From assembly GCA_947034885.2 (NCBI GenBank), contig OX344752.2, forward strand, positions 13,206,001 through 13,270,000: a DNA stretch of 64,000 nt, read 5' to 3'. This document shows positions 10,943 to 22,924 of this stretch, in pieces. A model generated the notes under the pieces. The model was not told the DNA's origin. It did no database searches and was given only the letters and a program-made list of their open reading frames with translations. Within the stretch, counting starts at the first letter, position 1; each line of letters starts with the position of its first letter. Origin of the DNA: Thuidium tamariscinum (lineage: Eukaryota > Streptophyta > Bryopsida > Hypnales > Thuidiaceae). The position numbers and the translations under genes were made by a program.

Positions 10943-13900
10943 CATCAATGTTCTCAACCCCCAAATCCAAACTCAAAAAAACACCATCTCTTTGATGATT
11001 GCCACATTTAACCCCTACATGCCCAAGGCACCAAAATCTAGTGTTTGCAAAACTTTGAAGTTCAATAAAACATTAGAGAAATTTTGAATTCTCAAAGAGC
11101 CCTCTAAAATGGCCTCAATTGGGATTTTCAATTGGATTTAAATGCGTATTTGTCAAAGAAAGGACAATTTTTTTCCCCTATTTCCACCCATTTTGACATC
11201 ATGATGTTTATACTTTATAAAGGTACATGTTTTTTTATTTGATAGTAGGACATTAGGTACTTCTTGTCATTCAAATTTTAAGTACATTGAGGGATTATTT
11301 TATTTGGAGAAGGACAAATTTGGTGCAATTAAGTATCAATGGCTCATGTGTTTTTAGTACAATGAGTGAGACTTTTTTTTTAATAAGATCATTGGTACTT
11401 CATGCTCATGATGTTTGCACCATGAAATACCTCTTATTGGACAATAGAACAATAGGTACTTTTCATCATTCAAGTCCTTGGTACAATAAGTGAATTCTTT
11501 ATTTAACAAATTCATAAGTACTTGATGAATATTCACACAAGGTAGCGACACATATTGTGTAGTAAGGCTATCATCTCTAGCCTTCAATAAATAGATTTGC
11601 ATGTCAATTTCTAAGGGCCTCTTTGAGGGTTCAAATTTTTTCTAAAGACCTAGTTATCAAGTTGCTATTTTTAGTAGTTTTTATTTTCGGAAAGTTTTTT
11701 TTGAAGTCTAGTTTAGTAGTTTGAGTGTCAAAAATTCAATTTGGAAAATGAATGATAGTGATTTTTCTATCAAAGATTTTCTGCAAGGATATCCCTTGCA
11801 ATCTTCACTTTCTGTAGTGTTGTAAGCTCTTGAAAATGAGCCTCAAATATACTAGATCTTGGAGAAAAAATCACCAACTTTTTTGGTCACCAACTTTTCA
11901 AATTCAACTTGCTAAAGGAAGATAGAAAGACTTGCAATTTTAACACCTTCATGTTCAAACATTATATACTCTCATATCTAGTTTGAATTTGCATAATTAC
12001 AATTTTTAAAAATTGATACTGTAAATTTTTGAAATGTTGGCATTTTGTTCAATTTAGAGCAAATTCCAAGAAGTTCAAAACAAGCCTTGGGCATTTAGGG
12101 ATTTACTACTTCTAAACTATTCTATAAGTGAATTTTGGACAAAAAGATATAGAGATTTGTCAATATTTGTATAGACTTGCGGATGTTTTGTATTGATTTT
12201 CCAATGTTTTGCATTATCTCTTCATGACCATTTATTTCTATTATTAATGCCGGACTTTCAAAAGTCTAGACTCTAGAAGTTGTTAAATGTGGCATTGAGG
12301 ATCTAATTGGTCACAACTCCACTTGTAATATTTGTTGAGTGCAACACAAATTGACCTACATTACTCAAAAGTCACACAATTTGTAAAATATTTAATTGAT
12401 TGAAGCTACAAGAATATTGTATTTTAGCAATATTCTCAAGAACAAATTTTTTTTTGGGACATTGTTGTTGTAGGGGAATGATGAATCAAATTAATTCCAA
12501 TGCATATTTCTTTTGTTTCAAACTACTACTATAGGGCTTTCATTGTAGAAATTATGCTTTGATTAATACCTTTTAATATCTTTAAATTTCCTAAATAATC
12601 CAAAATCAATTTTCAAATTTCCCTCCCTTAAATTTTTATGCCTCATTCTTATGAGAAACTAAAAACTGCCATAATTAGTTTTCATCTAGAAGGAAAAGGT
12701 GGACAATCTCTTCAAATGATTTGAAACTTGACAACAATGTAGATCAATTATTCAAATAGTCACATAATTATCTACTTTCACTCTAATATGATATATTTCT
12801 TTAGCTTTAGTAGAGGCAAATGCAAACTACGGTGGCTCATTTTTGGCAAAAAGAAAGTATGATTTTCTTTTGTTATGCTAAAAATATAGAATTTCAACAT
12901 TTTAAAGGTTCACCATCATAGTTTATGCTATTGTAAGATACTTTAGTAATGCACAAACCAAAGAATAATACTCTAATTTTCTTAAATCAATCACTAAAAA
13001 CTGTAGTCATTCAATAATACATGAAAGTCTTGTCTACAAACATAGATGCCATCTCAATGAATAATTATATACAATCATTCCAATCCGTTTATAATGTAGC
13101 TTAAGGATTATACCCATATTGTCAATCTAAACACCAATTCAAGAGACTTTTTTATGGTGCTAAAGGATCATAATAAATTTAGGGGCTACATTCAAAAGTC
13201 TTTTTCAGTTAATACATTAGAGGTTTTTATTTTATTTTTAGGAGCATTGGTAATTATCACCAAATATACTCTTTCAATATGAATTATTTCTCTCTTAAAT
13301 ACTTTATTTATCAATTTTACAACCCATTTTCTAAAAAAACCTTTCATTTTTTTATTGTGTTCAAAGTAAATTATTACTACACTATAGTATGGATTTGCGA
13401 ATGAACACTTTTCTACTATTGACTTGTAAACTACTACCTCTACTAAATCTTTTTAAATTTTGATGAAATACTTATAAAGAAGTAGGAAATGTGCTTACGA
13501 ATTGCAAACTTCATACCCATATACTCAAAACTCAGAAACATCAAAGATATGCTCCTTTGAACACTATTGTTGTAGATACTAGACATCTTCTATTTCAACA
13601 TATCATAACACTAGTCAATCCATACAAAGATAATACTTCTAAATTTCTTCTACTAATAGTATATTTGGTCAAAAATATCCTACAAAATTTCAAGTCAAAT
13701 GATAACAATAATAATTTATGATAGTTGAAAAATATAATGTCAAATACTACCTTCTTTATAAATAATAGAAGTCATCTACAATAATTTATACAAATGCCAT
13801 CCTTACCTTCACTACTCGCCAAACTTTACTCACATCTTCATAAAGTTCAAAAGAAAGGCTAATGAGACAATGAACCAACCCTTTCCTCAAAGTAGCCTCA

Positions 13901-14510
13901 AACAAATCCTAATCCTGAATAGTTAGAGATTGCCTAACCCTAACTTCTCACTAATCCTACCAACCAATTCATTAATCCAACTAACTAGTGGTTTACATTC
14001 AAGTAACCAAATAAAATATGGATAATACTAATCAAGATTTTTTTATTCATTTTTTTAATGAAGTGCCAAAGTAGCAATATAAAATGTCACAATGGTGCTT
14101 TAAAGGTAACACATTTGTCTACCTATTGAGTAGAAAATATCAAATTATCTTGTCACAAGTCCATAATTTTGTTTTCATCAACAATTTCACAAATTCATCC
14201 AAGATTTTTTTAATTCAAAAGTTTTCTAACAATAACCTTCTTAATGACTACTATATTTAGCCAATTAATTTTTTTCTAGTACAATTTAGTACCAAAAAGC
14301 CAAAAAAAAGTCAAGATACTAATATTATGTAAACAACACCTACTATTGCATTTGATTTCGAACAAAGATAAATGTCTATTTTTAATAATAAACAACCTAC
14401 ATTACAACATCAAGCTTTTGACCTAATTCAATATTATATTAAAGTTTATTGATATGAGTTTATTGATTTCCATCATCATTGGTATGAATTTGTTGTTAAA
14501 ATGAGGGTGA
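10943..14510. other. AT-rich intergenic DNA, nothing delimited
   Basis: Low-complexity AT-rich DNA with scattered short frames (longest about 82 codons), probably decayed transposable elements. I could not find paired ends, arrays or conserved proteins. Confidence 0.4.
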
Positions 14511-14514
14511 TTGC

Positions 14515-15870
14515 AAGAAACACTAGTCCTATTTTCTATCCTTGTAATTGTGGATAGAGGATTTTTGTTCATAACTTTTGTATTGTTTGTCCATATCCTC
14601 AAAAATTTGTTGTGAAGGTATATGTGAATTGTAAAATCCTAGCCTCCTAAGAGTTGTGGAGTAATTTTTAAATTTTTTAAATTTACTACCTTGGCCATTT
14701 TGGAGGGTTTAAATACTACTTTTGATTCAAAAATGCAAATTTGAAGTTCAAAATTGGCAAACATGTGCTCAAAATGCATTAATTTTACACAAGTGCAAAA
14801 GACACAAATTTATTTTTCTAAAGATGAAAATGGTTGAAAACAAGCATTTTTAAGCTAAGAAAAATGGAATTTTTAGATAATTTTTTACTATTTTTGGACA
14901 ATTGCATGAAACACTTGTACTATTTTCCGTCACACGTCTCATGTTGAACTGTTTTTTGACCATAACTTTTGCATTTTTTCTCTAAATGACTCAAGATTTC
15001 TAGAGAGGTACTCATAACTATCATACAACTTACATTAATTTTTGATAATTTTCAAAAATAGTTTAATATAAAAATAGTACTAGTGATTAAATGTCATATA
15101 TGACAATCTGGAGGTTTTTAGTACTATGGAATACCTTTTCTTAATGATTTTGAGATGAAATTTGGATGAGATGGTCTTCTATTAGACTTATAGCTTTCTA
15201 CAAAAGGATTTTCAAAAATAGTTAATTTTATGTCATGTGGAGGTCTATAAAGAGAGCTTCATTCTGCTTGTATTTTGAAACATATAAAATATTATTTTGG
15301 TAGGTTCTTTGGTAAATGACCATCTCCATAAAGTTGTTGCAAATGGCCACTTTTTATTTTTTGTATTTACTTATTTTTACTATTTTTTCCTAATTAAAAC
15401 ATGAAGATATGTATTTTCTTTAGGTTTGGCACTTTTCCAGTTCTCCTACTTAGAAAATTTCCCTATACAATTCCTTTTGTAGGTACCTTTGTCTTAAAGG
15501 TATATACATAAGTCATTTTTTTTTTAAATTTAAAAACTATTTTTCTAATTAAATAGTACACCAGAAAAAATCAGGGGTACTATTGCAAAATGCAACAAAT
15601 AGTACAGGCGTTTCATGCAATCACCCTTTTGGAAATCAAAGTATCAAACATTAAAGTGTCTACTTTTTTGGTATTTTCCATCACTCTTTAAATGTACATA
15701 ACTTCGAGGGATAAATTTTTTTAGGCTTGAATTTTCACACTTTTTTGATTGATTTACAAATTATTCATATTTTATTTAATCTAAAAAAAAGATTATTCTA
15801 AAGGTCAGAATATTCTACTATTGAGGCCATTTTGAGCCAAAATTGGTAAGTACTTTTTGCAATTCTAGTC
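14515..15870. mobile_element. 4-bp-TSD TIR element, type B copy 1, interrupted
   Basis: Starts GGGTGATTGCAAGAAACACT and ends in ACTTTTTGCAATTCTAGTC, flanked by ATGA (14511-14514 and 15871-15874). Its two outer parts (14515-14895 and 15627-15870) align in order with the uninterrupted copy at 39163-39883; the middle is occupied by a type A element. Without the insert it is about 620 bp. No transposase remnant is visible. Confidence 0.75.
14896..15626. mobile_element. 4-bp-TSD TIR element, type A copy 1, nested in type B
   Basis: A 731-bp element with ends GGACAATTGCATGAAACACT and, inward from the right, GGGTGATTGCATGAAACGCC, flanked by TTTT on both sides. The body is closely related to 30216-30950 throughout, including ATTTTGAAACATATAAAATA in the middle. 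It sits inside a type B element and is therefore the younger insertion. Confidence 0.82.
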
Positions 15871-15874
15871 ATGA

Positions 15875-17910
15875 TTGGAATGTGTCCTTCTAGAAGTTCT
15901 ATTTTTTGAAATGCAATTGTACATGTACATAAATGGAAAGAGACACAGATCATAGAATCAATCATTTATATTCTTCTTTACATATCCAATCTATCATAAA
16001 ATGTGAAGTTGTGAACCACTAAAGGACCAAGTGGTCATTGAACAAGCAATTGCTTTATCAAAAATTCTAGTACGTTCCTACATATAGTCAATTTTGAATG
16101 GATTTCCACCAATATAAAGTCTCTTAGCTTGGATTACATTTGGTTTCTTTTTTTGTGATGCACTCTATAACTATCTTTACATTTGCACCAAAAGATGAAT
16201 AAATTTTGAACTTTCTTAAAGTTTGACACATGATGTATTGATGTGGACATGTACCACTTAGACAAGAATATTATTTTCTATAGTTCAAATGGGTGCTCCA
16301 AAAGTTATGCTAACTACAACTATTGGTACAAGGTTGACGGCTTGTCGGCCTCAACCAAGAGTCCAACACCTACAAAATTCTTTTTTAAGAGTACATCTAA
16401 ACTTTGGTAAGTATGTAACTCATAACGACTTGTATGATTTCAAACTAGAGAGCACATGGTACTCTAGACAAGTAGACATGTACCTACATAATTCATTGTT
16501 TATGAATTTTCATTCATCGTACATATTTGTTTATTTCATTCATGGGACATACTCATGATGATAAAGCAGTGATTGTTTGTACTAATAAGTATTTGTTTAT
16601 TTCCGGAGTACAAAGCTCATGATGAGAAAATAGCAATTGTCTGTAGCAAAGTACTCTAATTGGAATCCCATACAACATCTAGGATGCAGAAGCACCCAAT
16701 AGTCCTCTTGCATTTATAAACTAGTATAAAACCTCAATGAGAGCTAAAGTACGTGGGTACAGCACTATACCATATAATTCCTGTAAACAAATAATTCTCA
16801 GTGTGACCTGTGACGCTGAAAGTCTGGAGCTTCTACTTCCAGTTGGTACCTGAGTAGTGAGTACCTCTAACTACGGCAAGCTGAATCGCCCAGTTCGAGC
16901 GATCAAATGCTACCAAGGCAATTGATCTCCTCCATGATCTACTTGCTCCAGGGGCCCTCCACAAGGCTCGGTCGTTTATTTTTCCAATGCAAACTTCCGT
17001 CCGAATCTGGACTATGACGAACACCCTATTTCAATTCGAGTGTCGTTACTGTCGTAGGATTTCAGAGGTTGCATGCCAGTTTCTCACGATCAATCATTAT
17101 TTGTAGTGGCAAGATGTTACGTGCCGGAATTGGATAATATTATGGCGAAGAATTGCCTTACAATATTGAGTGGGCCTGATGGATTGACTTGCATGTGCAG
17201 TCTCCTGAAGACTGAAGTACGTACGTGCGTCAGTGAATTACGTACGTAGCAAACGTAGTACTACAGTAGTTGACTGAGGCGGGAACTGATCTTGGTTGTT
17301 GCCGGAGTACAACGTAACTCTGCTTGCGCTCGATCTCTGCAGCAGACGACCGACCATATCATCCAGGGCAGTTCGTGCTCAGGAGCGTATTCATGCATGT
17401 TTGACTCCGCAATAGCAGACGGTCCTCTACTTAATTATGCAAATGATCTCGTTTTGCTGCTCGCATTCGATTACGTACTGTACGTCTTCTGCTACATTCT
17501 AATCTTCATAGCGCTAGCTGGCAGCTCGATGGAGTCACGATCTCAAGGCGTTCGCAGAGGATCGGAGCCACGCGTGCATGTACTAACGTGATCCGATTGA
17601 ATTGAGATTGCCGGACTGGATTGGCAGAACCTAGCTCAGTCGTGCAGGATCGGAGCAACTCAAGTTGATTTGTGCCTCACAGTCGTCACAACGTCTTCGA
17701 AGCACTTTCGGAAGCCGATCCCCACGCAGAGCTCACCTCGGCCAGCCAAAATCGATCGCAGCTCTAGCTCTCCCAGGAAAGTCCATCGATAGTCACCTAC
17801 TGCATGTACATGTCGCGTCTCTACGTATGATGTCGATGAGCGGCAAGAAAATCCTACGGGGAGTCGATGACGCCACGGGCGCCGCGATGCTTAACTTTGG
17901 GGCCACGGTT
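15875..17910. other. Intergenic DNA, AT-rich then mixed, no gene recognised
   Basis: The first part is AT-rich. From about 16,830 the composition becomes gene-like, with GTACGTACGT words at 17,215-17,260 and plus-strand frames at 17292-17591 and 17665-17976. Neither frame matches a family I know, and none gives the missing SAM-binding part of the downstream O-methyltransferase. Confidence 0.3.
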
Positions 17911-17916
17911 CACCTT

Positions 17917-18234
17917 CGATTCATGGTACCGGTTCAGTCTTCCAAAACTAATCGATCATCTTGTCACTGTTCATAAATAATTTGAATTAATCAGAAAAAT
18001 AGTTTCATTGCTGCAGAATAATTAAGAAGCTCATGATCAGACAATGTCCAGATTTTATCGAGTGTGAATTCTTGGATATTTTATTGAGTGCACAACCACT
18101 CGATAAAATCTAGACATTTGTCTGATCATGAGCTTCTTAATTATCCTGCAGCAATGAAACCATCTTCCTGATTTATTCAAATTATTTACGAATAATGGCA
18201 AGATGATTAGTTTGGAAGACTGAACCATGAATCG
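17917..18234. repeat. Long imperfect hairpin, arms about 140 bp
   Basis: The left arm (17917-18064) and right arm (18097-18234) are near-perfect reverse complements separated by a loop of about 32 bp. Matching words include TTAAGAAGCTCATGATCAGA against TCTGATCATGAGCTTCTTAA. The first arm overlaps the end of an open frame. It could be a foldback MITE or an inverted duplication; if transcribed it would make long double-stranded RNA. Confidence 0.85.
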
Positions 18235-18597
18235 ATAAAATCTGGACGGAGCTTTATTCCACAAGTCAAAAATTCTGACATATATCTTCACGAAGGTGTA
18301 ACTTCGAATCACAAACTGGGACTCACAGGTAAAGTCTTTGGTTTCAGGCCGCGCGTCTTGAACCACACCAAAGACTTAATGGAATATCTCCAGTTTAACG
18401 AATTTGGCATCCCATGTACTTTTAGATTTAATGTTCTGCCAGAGTTCACAACCTTCCTATCGTTTCATTTCCTTGCATAGCATCTGAAACCGAACACGCA
18501 GCAAAAGCGGAGATTCGAGTCCGTTCATAACAGGGGTGACGCCATCTTCATGAAACTTGTTCAAATCTCAATTATACCTTATTTTTGAAAGATAGAG

Positions 18598-19380
18598 ATC
18601 TAAATCATACTGCCCACTGGAAACCTCAAATCTATACCAATCCTGAATAGCTTTAAGTGTTTCAAGAGCTTTGAGCTCTTGAAACTCCAAATACATCAAT
18701 TTTGTTAAATTGACATGATTTAGCGTCAAAATTGTGACATTCAATTGCATAGAGGTCCGAAACTTAAGTCTGGAACAAATCATTGTTTCATGACTCTGCC
18801 TTTGAAATTGCCAATTGATACTGTGATTTTCTGTCCATAATACGAAATTGACTTTCTTAGCTTTCCTAATCATTCGACACTTGAACATCATAGGTTCATG
18901 AGACAAGAGAACTAAATCATAATGCCCAATCACTAATGGACATTTCTATGGTTGAGGAGGAGACGACTATAATTGTATCCATAACGCTATGTACATTTGA
19001 GTTTAAAAGCTCTGTGATGAAATGGTCACTTTCGAAAAAATGGCATGTTTTAGAGAAATCAAATTTGTGATGTTCCAAGCGTCCAAAGATTTGGAATGCT
19101 AGGAATGCCAATTTTGTATTATGGGCAGAAAATCTAGAAATTCACAACAGTGACAATTTCAAAGGTGGAGTCCTAAAATAGTACATAATTTGTATCAGAT
19201 CTAGAACTTCTAAGATCTCTATGCAATCTTTGTGCAATTGAATGTCACAATTTTGACTCTAAATCGTGTCAATTTTTACAAAACTGATGTATCTGGACTT
19301 TCCAGAGCACAAAGCTCTAAAAACACTGAAAACACTTAGGATTGGTATACAGTTGAGGTTTCCAATGGGCAGGTCAAACT
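18598..19380. repeat. Diverged inverted repeat, arms about 310 bp
   Basis: 18,598-18,910 and 19,060-19,380 are diverged reverse complements; for example ATACCAATCC plus AGTGTTT on the left match AACACTTAGGATTGGTAT on the right, and ACATTCAATTGCATAGAG matches a CTATGCAATC..AATTGAATGT block. The ends are not sharp and I found no target duplication. It lies upstream of the O-methyltransferase exon. Confidence 0.65.
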
Positions 19381-19941
19381 GCGCAAATTCCAATGAAGTT
19401 CGTCAAGGAAAAGGAATGGAAACTCCTGAATGCACCAGTAAGTATGCCCAGTGCCCTGAATGACCGAGCACTTTGTCTCCACCCACTGCACAGCTTTGAC
19501 TGCCTAGGAAGTCAACGTAATATACGTAACGTTCGTGAAATGAATATAATACCAACACTAGGCACAATTGTTGTGTACCAAAGTATTGGTGTCCGTAAAA
19601 GTTGGAGTCTGATACATAGTGCCAATCAACTTCGTTAGTTTGGTGGTTTCGGGTGTGCCTACCTTGACTTGAAACGAGTTGATGTCCTGTAGCACTCTGC
19701 TTGGATTCCTTCTCAGCCCAATGCACGCAGAACCGCAGAGGACCCAAAACGGTCCAAAGCATGTAAAGGACGGAAACCAGAGCTCTCAGTGTTTTGAATG
19801 TCAAAGATTTGGAAGCTCCGGAACATGCTGCTCTAACGAATTGGTAGAAAATAGGTAAGTTACCTGTGCGATTGCCATGGTCATGGCCACTAATTAACTT
19901 CATGATGTGCCCTCCCCTCGGACTGTCTTGTCTATGGCCAG

Positions 19942-20247
19942 TACATCTTGCACGACTGGAACGATGAGAGCTGCCTCAAGATCTTGAAGAACTGTTACCA
20001 CGCATTGCCCGCACACGGCAAAGTGATTGCACTGGACAACCTGCTGCCTGAAATTATCAGCTTCGAAGGAGCTGCGGATGGCATGGCTTTACAAGTGGAC
20101 ATCCACATGTTGGCGTTCAATGACTCGGGGGCGCGTGAACGAACAGAGAGCGATCTTCGCAAGCTGGGCTTGGCTGCAGGATTCAAACGAGTCAAGGTGG
20201 TCTGCAAGGTCGACATGCTTGCTGTCACAGAGTTTCTCAAAGCGTAA
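19942..20247 (+). pseudogene. Last exon of a caffeate-type O-methyltransferase (orphan fragment)
   Basis: An acceptor (GGCCAG at 19936-19941) is followed by 101 codons to a stop, beginning YILHDWNDESCLKILKNCY, the hallmark block of plant class II (COMT-like) O-methyltransferases. The histidine in HDW is the family's catalytic base. Later blocks GKVIALDNLLPE, the GMALQVDIHML segment (usually DLxMMA) and the C-terminal GFKRVKVVCKVDMLAVTEFL also fit the last third of the family. The normal protein is about 350-380 residues and needs an upstream SAM-binding domain (VDVGGGTG, GDMF). I could not find those parts within 3 kb upstream, where retroelement debris and inverted repeats lie. So this is either a gene fragment or the 3' exon of a gene with a very long intron. 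The exon itself has no stop or frameshift. Confidence 0.7.
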
Positions 20248-20270
20248 ATGACGGAATAATTTGACTCGTA

Positions 20271-20330
20271 TTTGTGTAAAAAAATTAAAAATAATGAGCC
20301 TGAGAATGAGAATGAGAATTATTATTATTT
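20271..20330 (+). mobile_element. Very short retroposed insertion just after the O-methyltransferase stop
   Basis: Sixty bases starting TTTGTGTAAAAAAATTAAAA and containing (GAGAAT)n and ATT repeats are bracketed by the perfect 11-bp repeat TTTGACTCGTA (20260-20270 and 20331-20341). The start equals the last bases of the family at 10608-10688, so it looks like an extreme 5'-truncated copy with an irregular tail. It begins 24 bp past the stop codon, in the presumed 3' UTR. Confidence 0.65.
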
Positions 20331-20426
20331 TTTGACTCGTACCATAGCTTGGGTGGCAGTGATAGACTGAAGTAAAGATTGTTGAATTAGGTATCTAAAG
20401 TTGATTTTGGGTAGAGCAATGTGAAG

Positions 20427-20694
20427 ATGGTCAATTTCGTTAAAATGGTGGTATTCCGAGTGCCATTTTGCCAAATTCCAATGCCATTTTGCCATATTCC
20501 ATGTGCCACTTTGACAAATTTCAAGTGTCATTTTGACATTTTTGTGTACCATTTTGACATAGAGGCATAGTGGTAGAAGAAAAAAATGTGCCATTTTAAC
20601 GAAATGTTGTGCCATTTTAACGGAATATCATGCCAATTTAATGGAATGTCATGTCATTTTAATGGACTATCGCCATTTTAACGAAATTGACCAT
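20427..20694. mobile_element. 4-bp-TSD MITE with iterated terminal motif (type E), copy 1
   Basis: A 268-bp element with TIRs ATGGTCAATTTCGTTAAAAT at the left and the same inward from the right, flanked by GAAG (20423-20426 and 20695-20698). The interior is an array of about nine 20-30 bp units related to the right TIR (TGCCATTTTGACAAATTCCA type). Copy 2 is at 51568-51772. Confidence 0.82.
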
Positions 20695-20698
20695 GAAG

Positions 20699-21820
20699 GT
20701 ATTAGAATTTTGAGCTATCAAAGATTCTGCACTTTCAATTGCATGAGATTGAATTTGAAAACAAACAGGATAATTTGGTGACTGAAAAACTGGACATTCT
20801 TGCAATTGGCAATCTGAACAAATCCTCCATCTGCCTTGCAACTCTTTAACTTGGGACTCTTTGAATTGCCTTCTAATATATATAAAAGGGATGTGTGTTC
20901 TGGTGATGATATATTTATAGGAGTTCTTATAAAACGTTGTACTACATCTATTATATTAAGTACATATGGTCACGACCCCTGTCACGACCCAATGTCACCA
21001 AAACAGTCACATTTTCATCCAAAATATTTTTCACGAATCCAATCCATTTTCTCCTAAGCTCAATCAATGTTACACTGCAATAGGTGTGTGCTAGTACTTA
21101 CTCATATTCAAATATTCCCTACGGGTAGTCCAATGTCACAAAGAAAGCGAATACATTGGTTGCATAGTACTTTCCCTTAAACCTAAGTACGAATAGGAAA
21201 CAGTAGAAAATGTATGCAATTAAGCATTTTATCTACAACATGGACTCGGAAAAATGAAGCCATTCCATTTACAATACACGGTACATTCAATAACAAATGC
21301 ATCTCGTGACTATTCTCTGAGTTTCCTGTGAGCTATTCTATGGGCGTTCCTCTGAGCATAACTTGTTGTTTGACATGGAAGAAGCCTCAAGTCCTCGTCT
21401 TTCCCACAGTGCGGAACAGGTTTGCTAAATTCTCAAAGTCGTGACAGAGGAATTTGTCCAAATAATCGTTACATAACTAATCAAACTTCTCTTAGCGCAT
21501 GCGAACAGTGGGGAGTAGTTTTTAGCAATATGCACATGAAGAAGCCCAATCATGTTCTAGTTGTCAATTGTGTCAACATGCTCATGTCATACAATAATTG
21601 TGTTGGAGTGGTGGTTCATCTAAAAAACAAACACTTGATGTTTGACACAAACAGCTCCATCTATAGTTAATGTAGCCAATTTTATGCCCATAAAGAGTTA
21701 GCAAATAAAGAAGTGCAATGATTTATGCAAGTAGGAAATTTGCCTTATGAGAGGTTTGATTGTATATAATCTTTGGTTGAATTCCACCATTCTTTGCAAG
21801 GAAGCTTAATTTTGCTTTAC
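20699..21820. other. Intergenic DNA, nothing recognised
   Basis: AT-rich, short frames only. No paired ends or arrays stand out. Confidence 0.35.
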
Positions 21821-21823
21821 TAT

Positions 21824-22220
21824 GAGTTTACCACTTAGCATGAGGTAATGGCCATATTTTTCCCACATGGTAACCGTTTCTACTTTCCCTATGATATTTT
21901 TCATAGTACTTATCTATTGTTTTTAGTACTTTTTAGTTGTCTTAGTTGACTTCTATTATACTAGTAAATACTAGGAATCAAGCAAACGGATGTAACACAA
22001 AAACACATTCATGAATTTCATCATCGTTTTTCATTTGCTTGATTCCTAGTATTTACTAGTATAATAGAAGTCAACTAAGACAACTAAACAGTATTAAAAC
22101 AATAGATAAGTACTATGAAAAATATCATAGGGGAAGTAGAAACGGTTACAGTTGAGTTTACCACTTAGCATGAGGTAATGGCCATATTTTTCCGACATGG
22201 TAACCGTTTCTACTTCCCCT
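21824..22220. repeat. Foldback with a third partial copy of its arm
   Basis: Left arm 21871-21986 and right arm 22034-22148 are nearly perfect reverse complements (about 116 bp, loop 47 bp); CTAGTATTTACTAGTATAAT on the right is mirrored on the left. In addition, 21824-21890 is repeated directly at 22154-22220 with only a few changes (GAGTTTACCACTTAGCATGA shared), so the outermost arm sequence is present three times. It may be a foldback transposon with a rearranged end. Confidence 0.82.
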
Positions 22221-22771
22221 GTGAATAGTATAGAAAATACAGAAGGAGAATCATGTAAAGAAGTGAATCACATCAATATGGTAGATGCATCTTGGATCTA
22301 CACACAAACATCAACAACATTAATTACAAGCTTGTTAAATCAACAAAAAATAGATTAAAATTCAATATAAAATTATATGAATAAAATAATGACTAATCCA
22401 AACTTTTGTTATTGTTGGCTCCTATGTTGGCTACTATAGAAAAACCTTTATTTTTAAGCATTGGATGGCCTTGTCAACAAAGAGTTATGAAAACAAATTA
22501 ACTTGACTAAATAGTAAATATGACACAATAAATCACTCTATATTACTAAGATCAATTTTTTCATGATCAATTTTGCGATAAGACTTAGCAACTATATGAC
22601 TAGTGATTGTTATGTCTTTCCACTAGAAAAAAAAATGTTGTAGTAAACAAAACAATGTTGGATTGTTTCTATTGACTATGCTCTTAAAAATGTAGAAATT
22701 TGTGTTTGAAATTCTATCTCAGAATACAAGCTTCTCACATGTGTGTCATACCTATAGCCCTTTGTCACTTA

Positions 22772-22919
22772 CACTCCTACAAGAAAACATGGCCCAAATC
22801 AAGAATGTTAAGTTCATTTGAACATCTTGATTTGGCAATTTTACATACAATTGTGTTAATTTGAACATTTTATATTCATTAGGACATCTTAATTCAAGCC
22901 CTATTTTCTTATACTAGTG
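22772..22919. mobile_element. Short CACTA-type MITE
   Basis: A 148-bp element with ends CACTCCTACAAGAAAACATG and, inward from the right, CACTAGTATAAGAAAATAGG, flanked by the 3-bp duplication TTA (22769-22771 and 22920-22922). CACT-starting TIRs with 3-bp TSDs are typical of the CACTA superfamily. The centre also folds back (AAGATGTTC-like words in both orientations). Confidence 0.7.
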
Positions 22920-22924
22920 TTATT

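Noticed and set aside
17665-17976. 103-codon frame as the first exon of the O-methyltransferase
   Set aside because: It lacks any SAM-binding or dimerisation motif and runs into the hairpin arm.
19692-19853. Zinc-knuckle-like CFECQRFGSSGTCC in a short plus-strand frame
   Set aside because: Looks like a LINE ORF1 knuckle (CX2CX4HX4C), but the histidine is replaced by serine and nothing else of a LINE is nearby.
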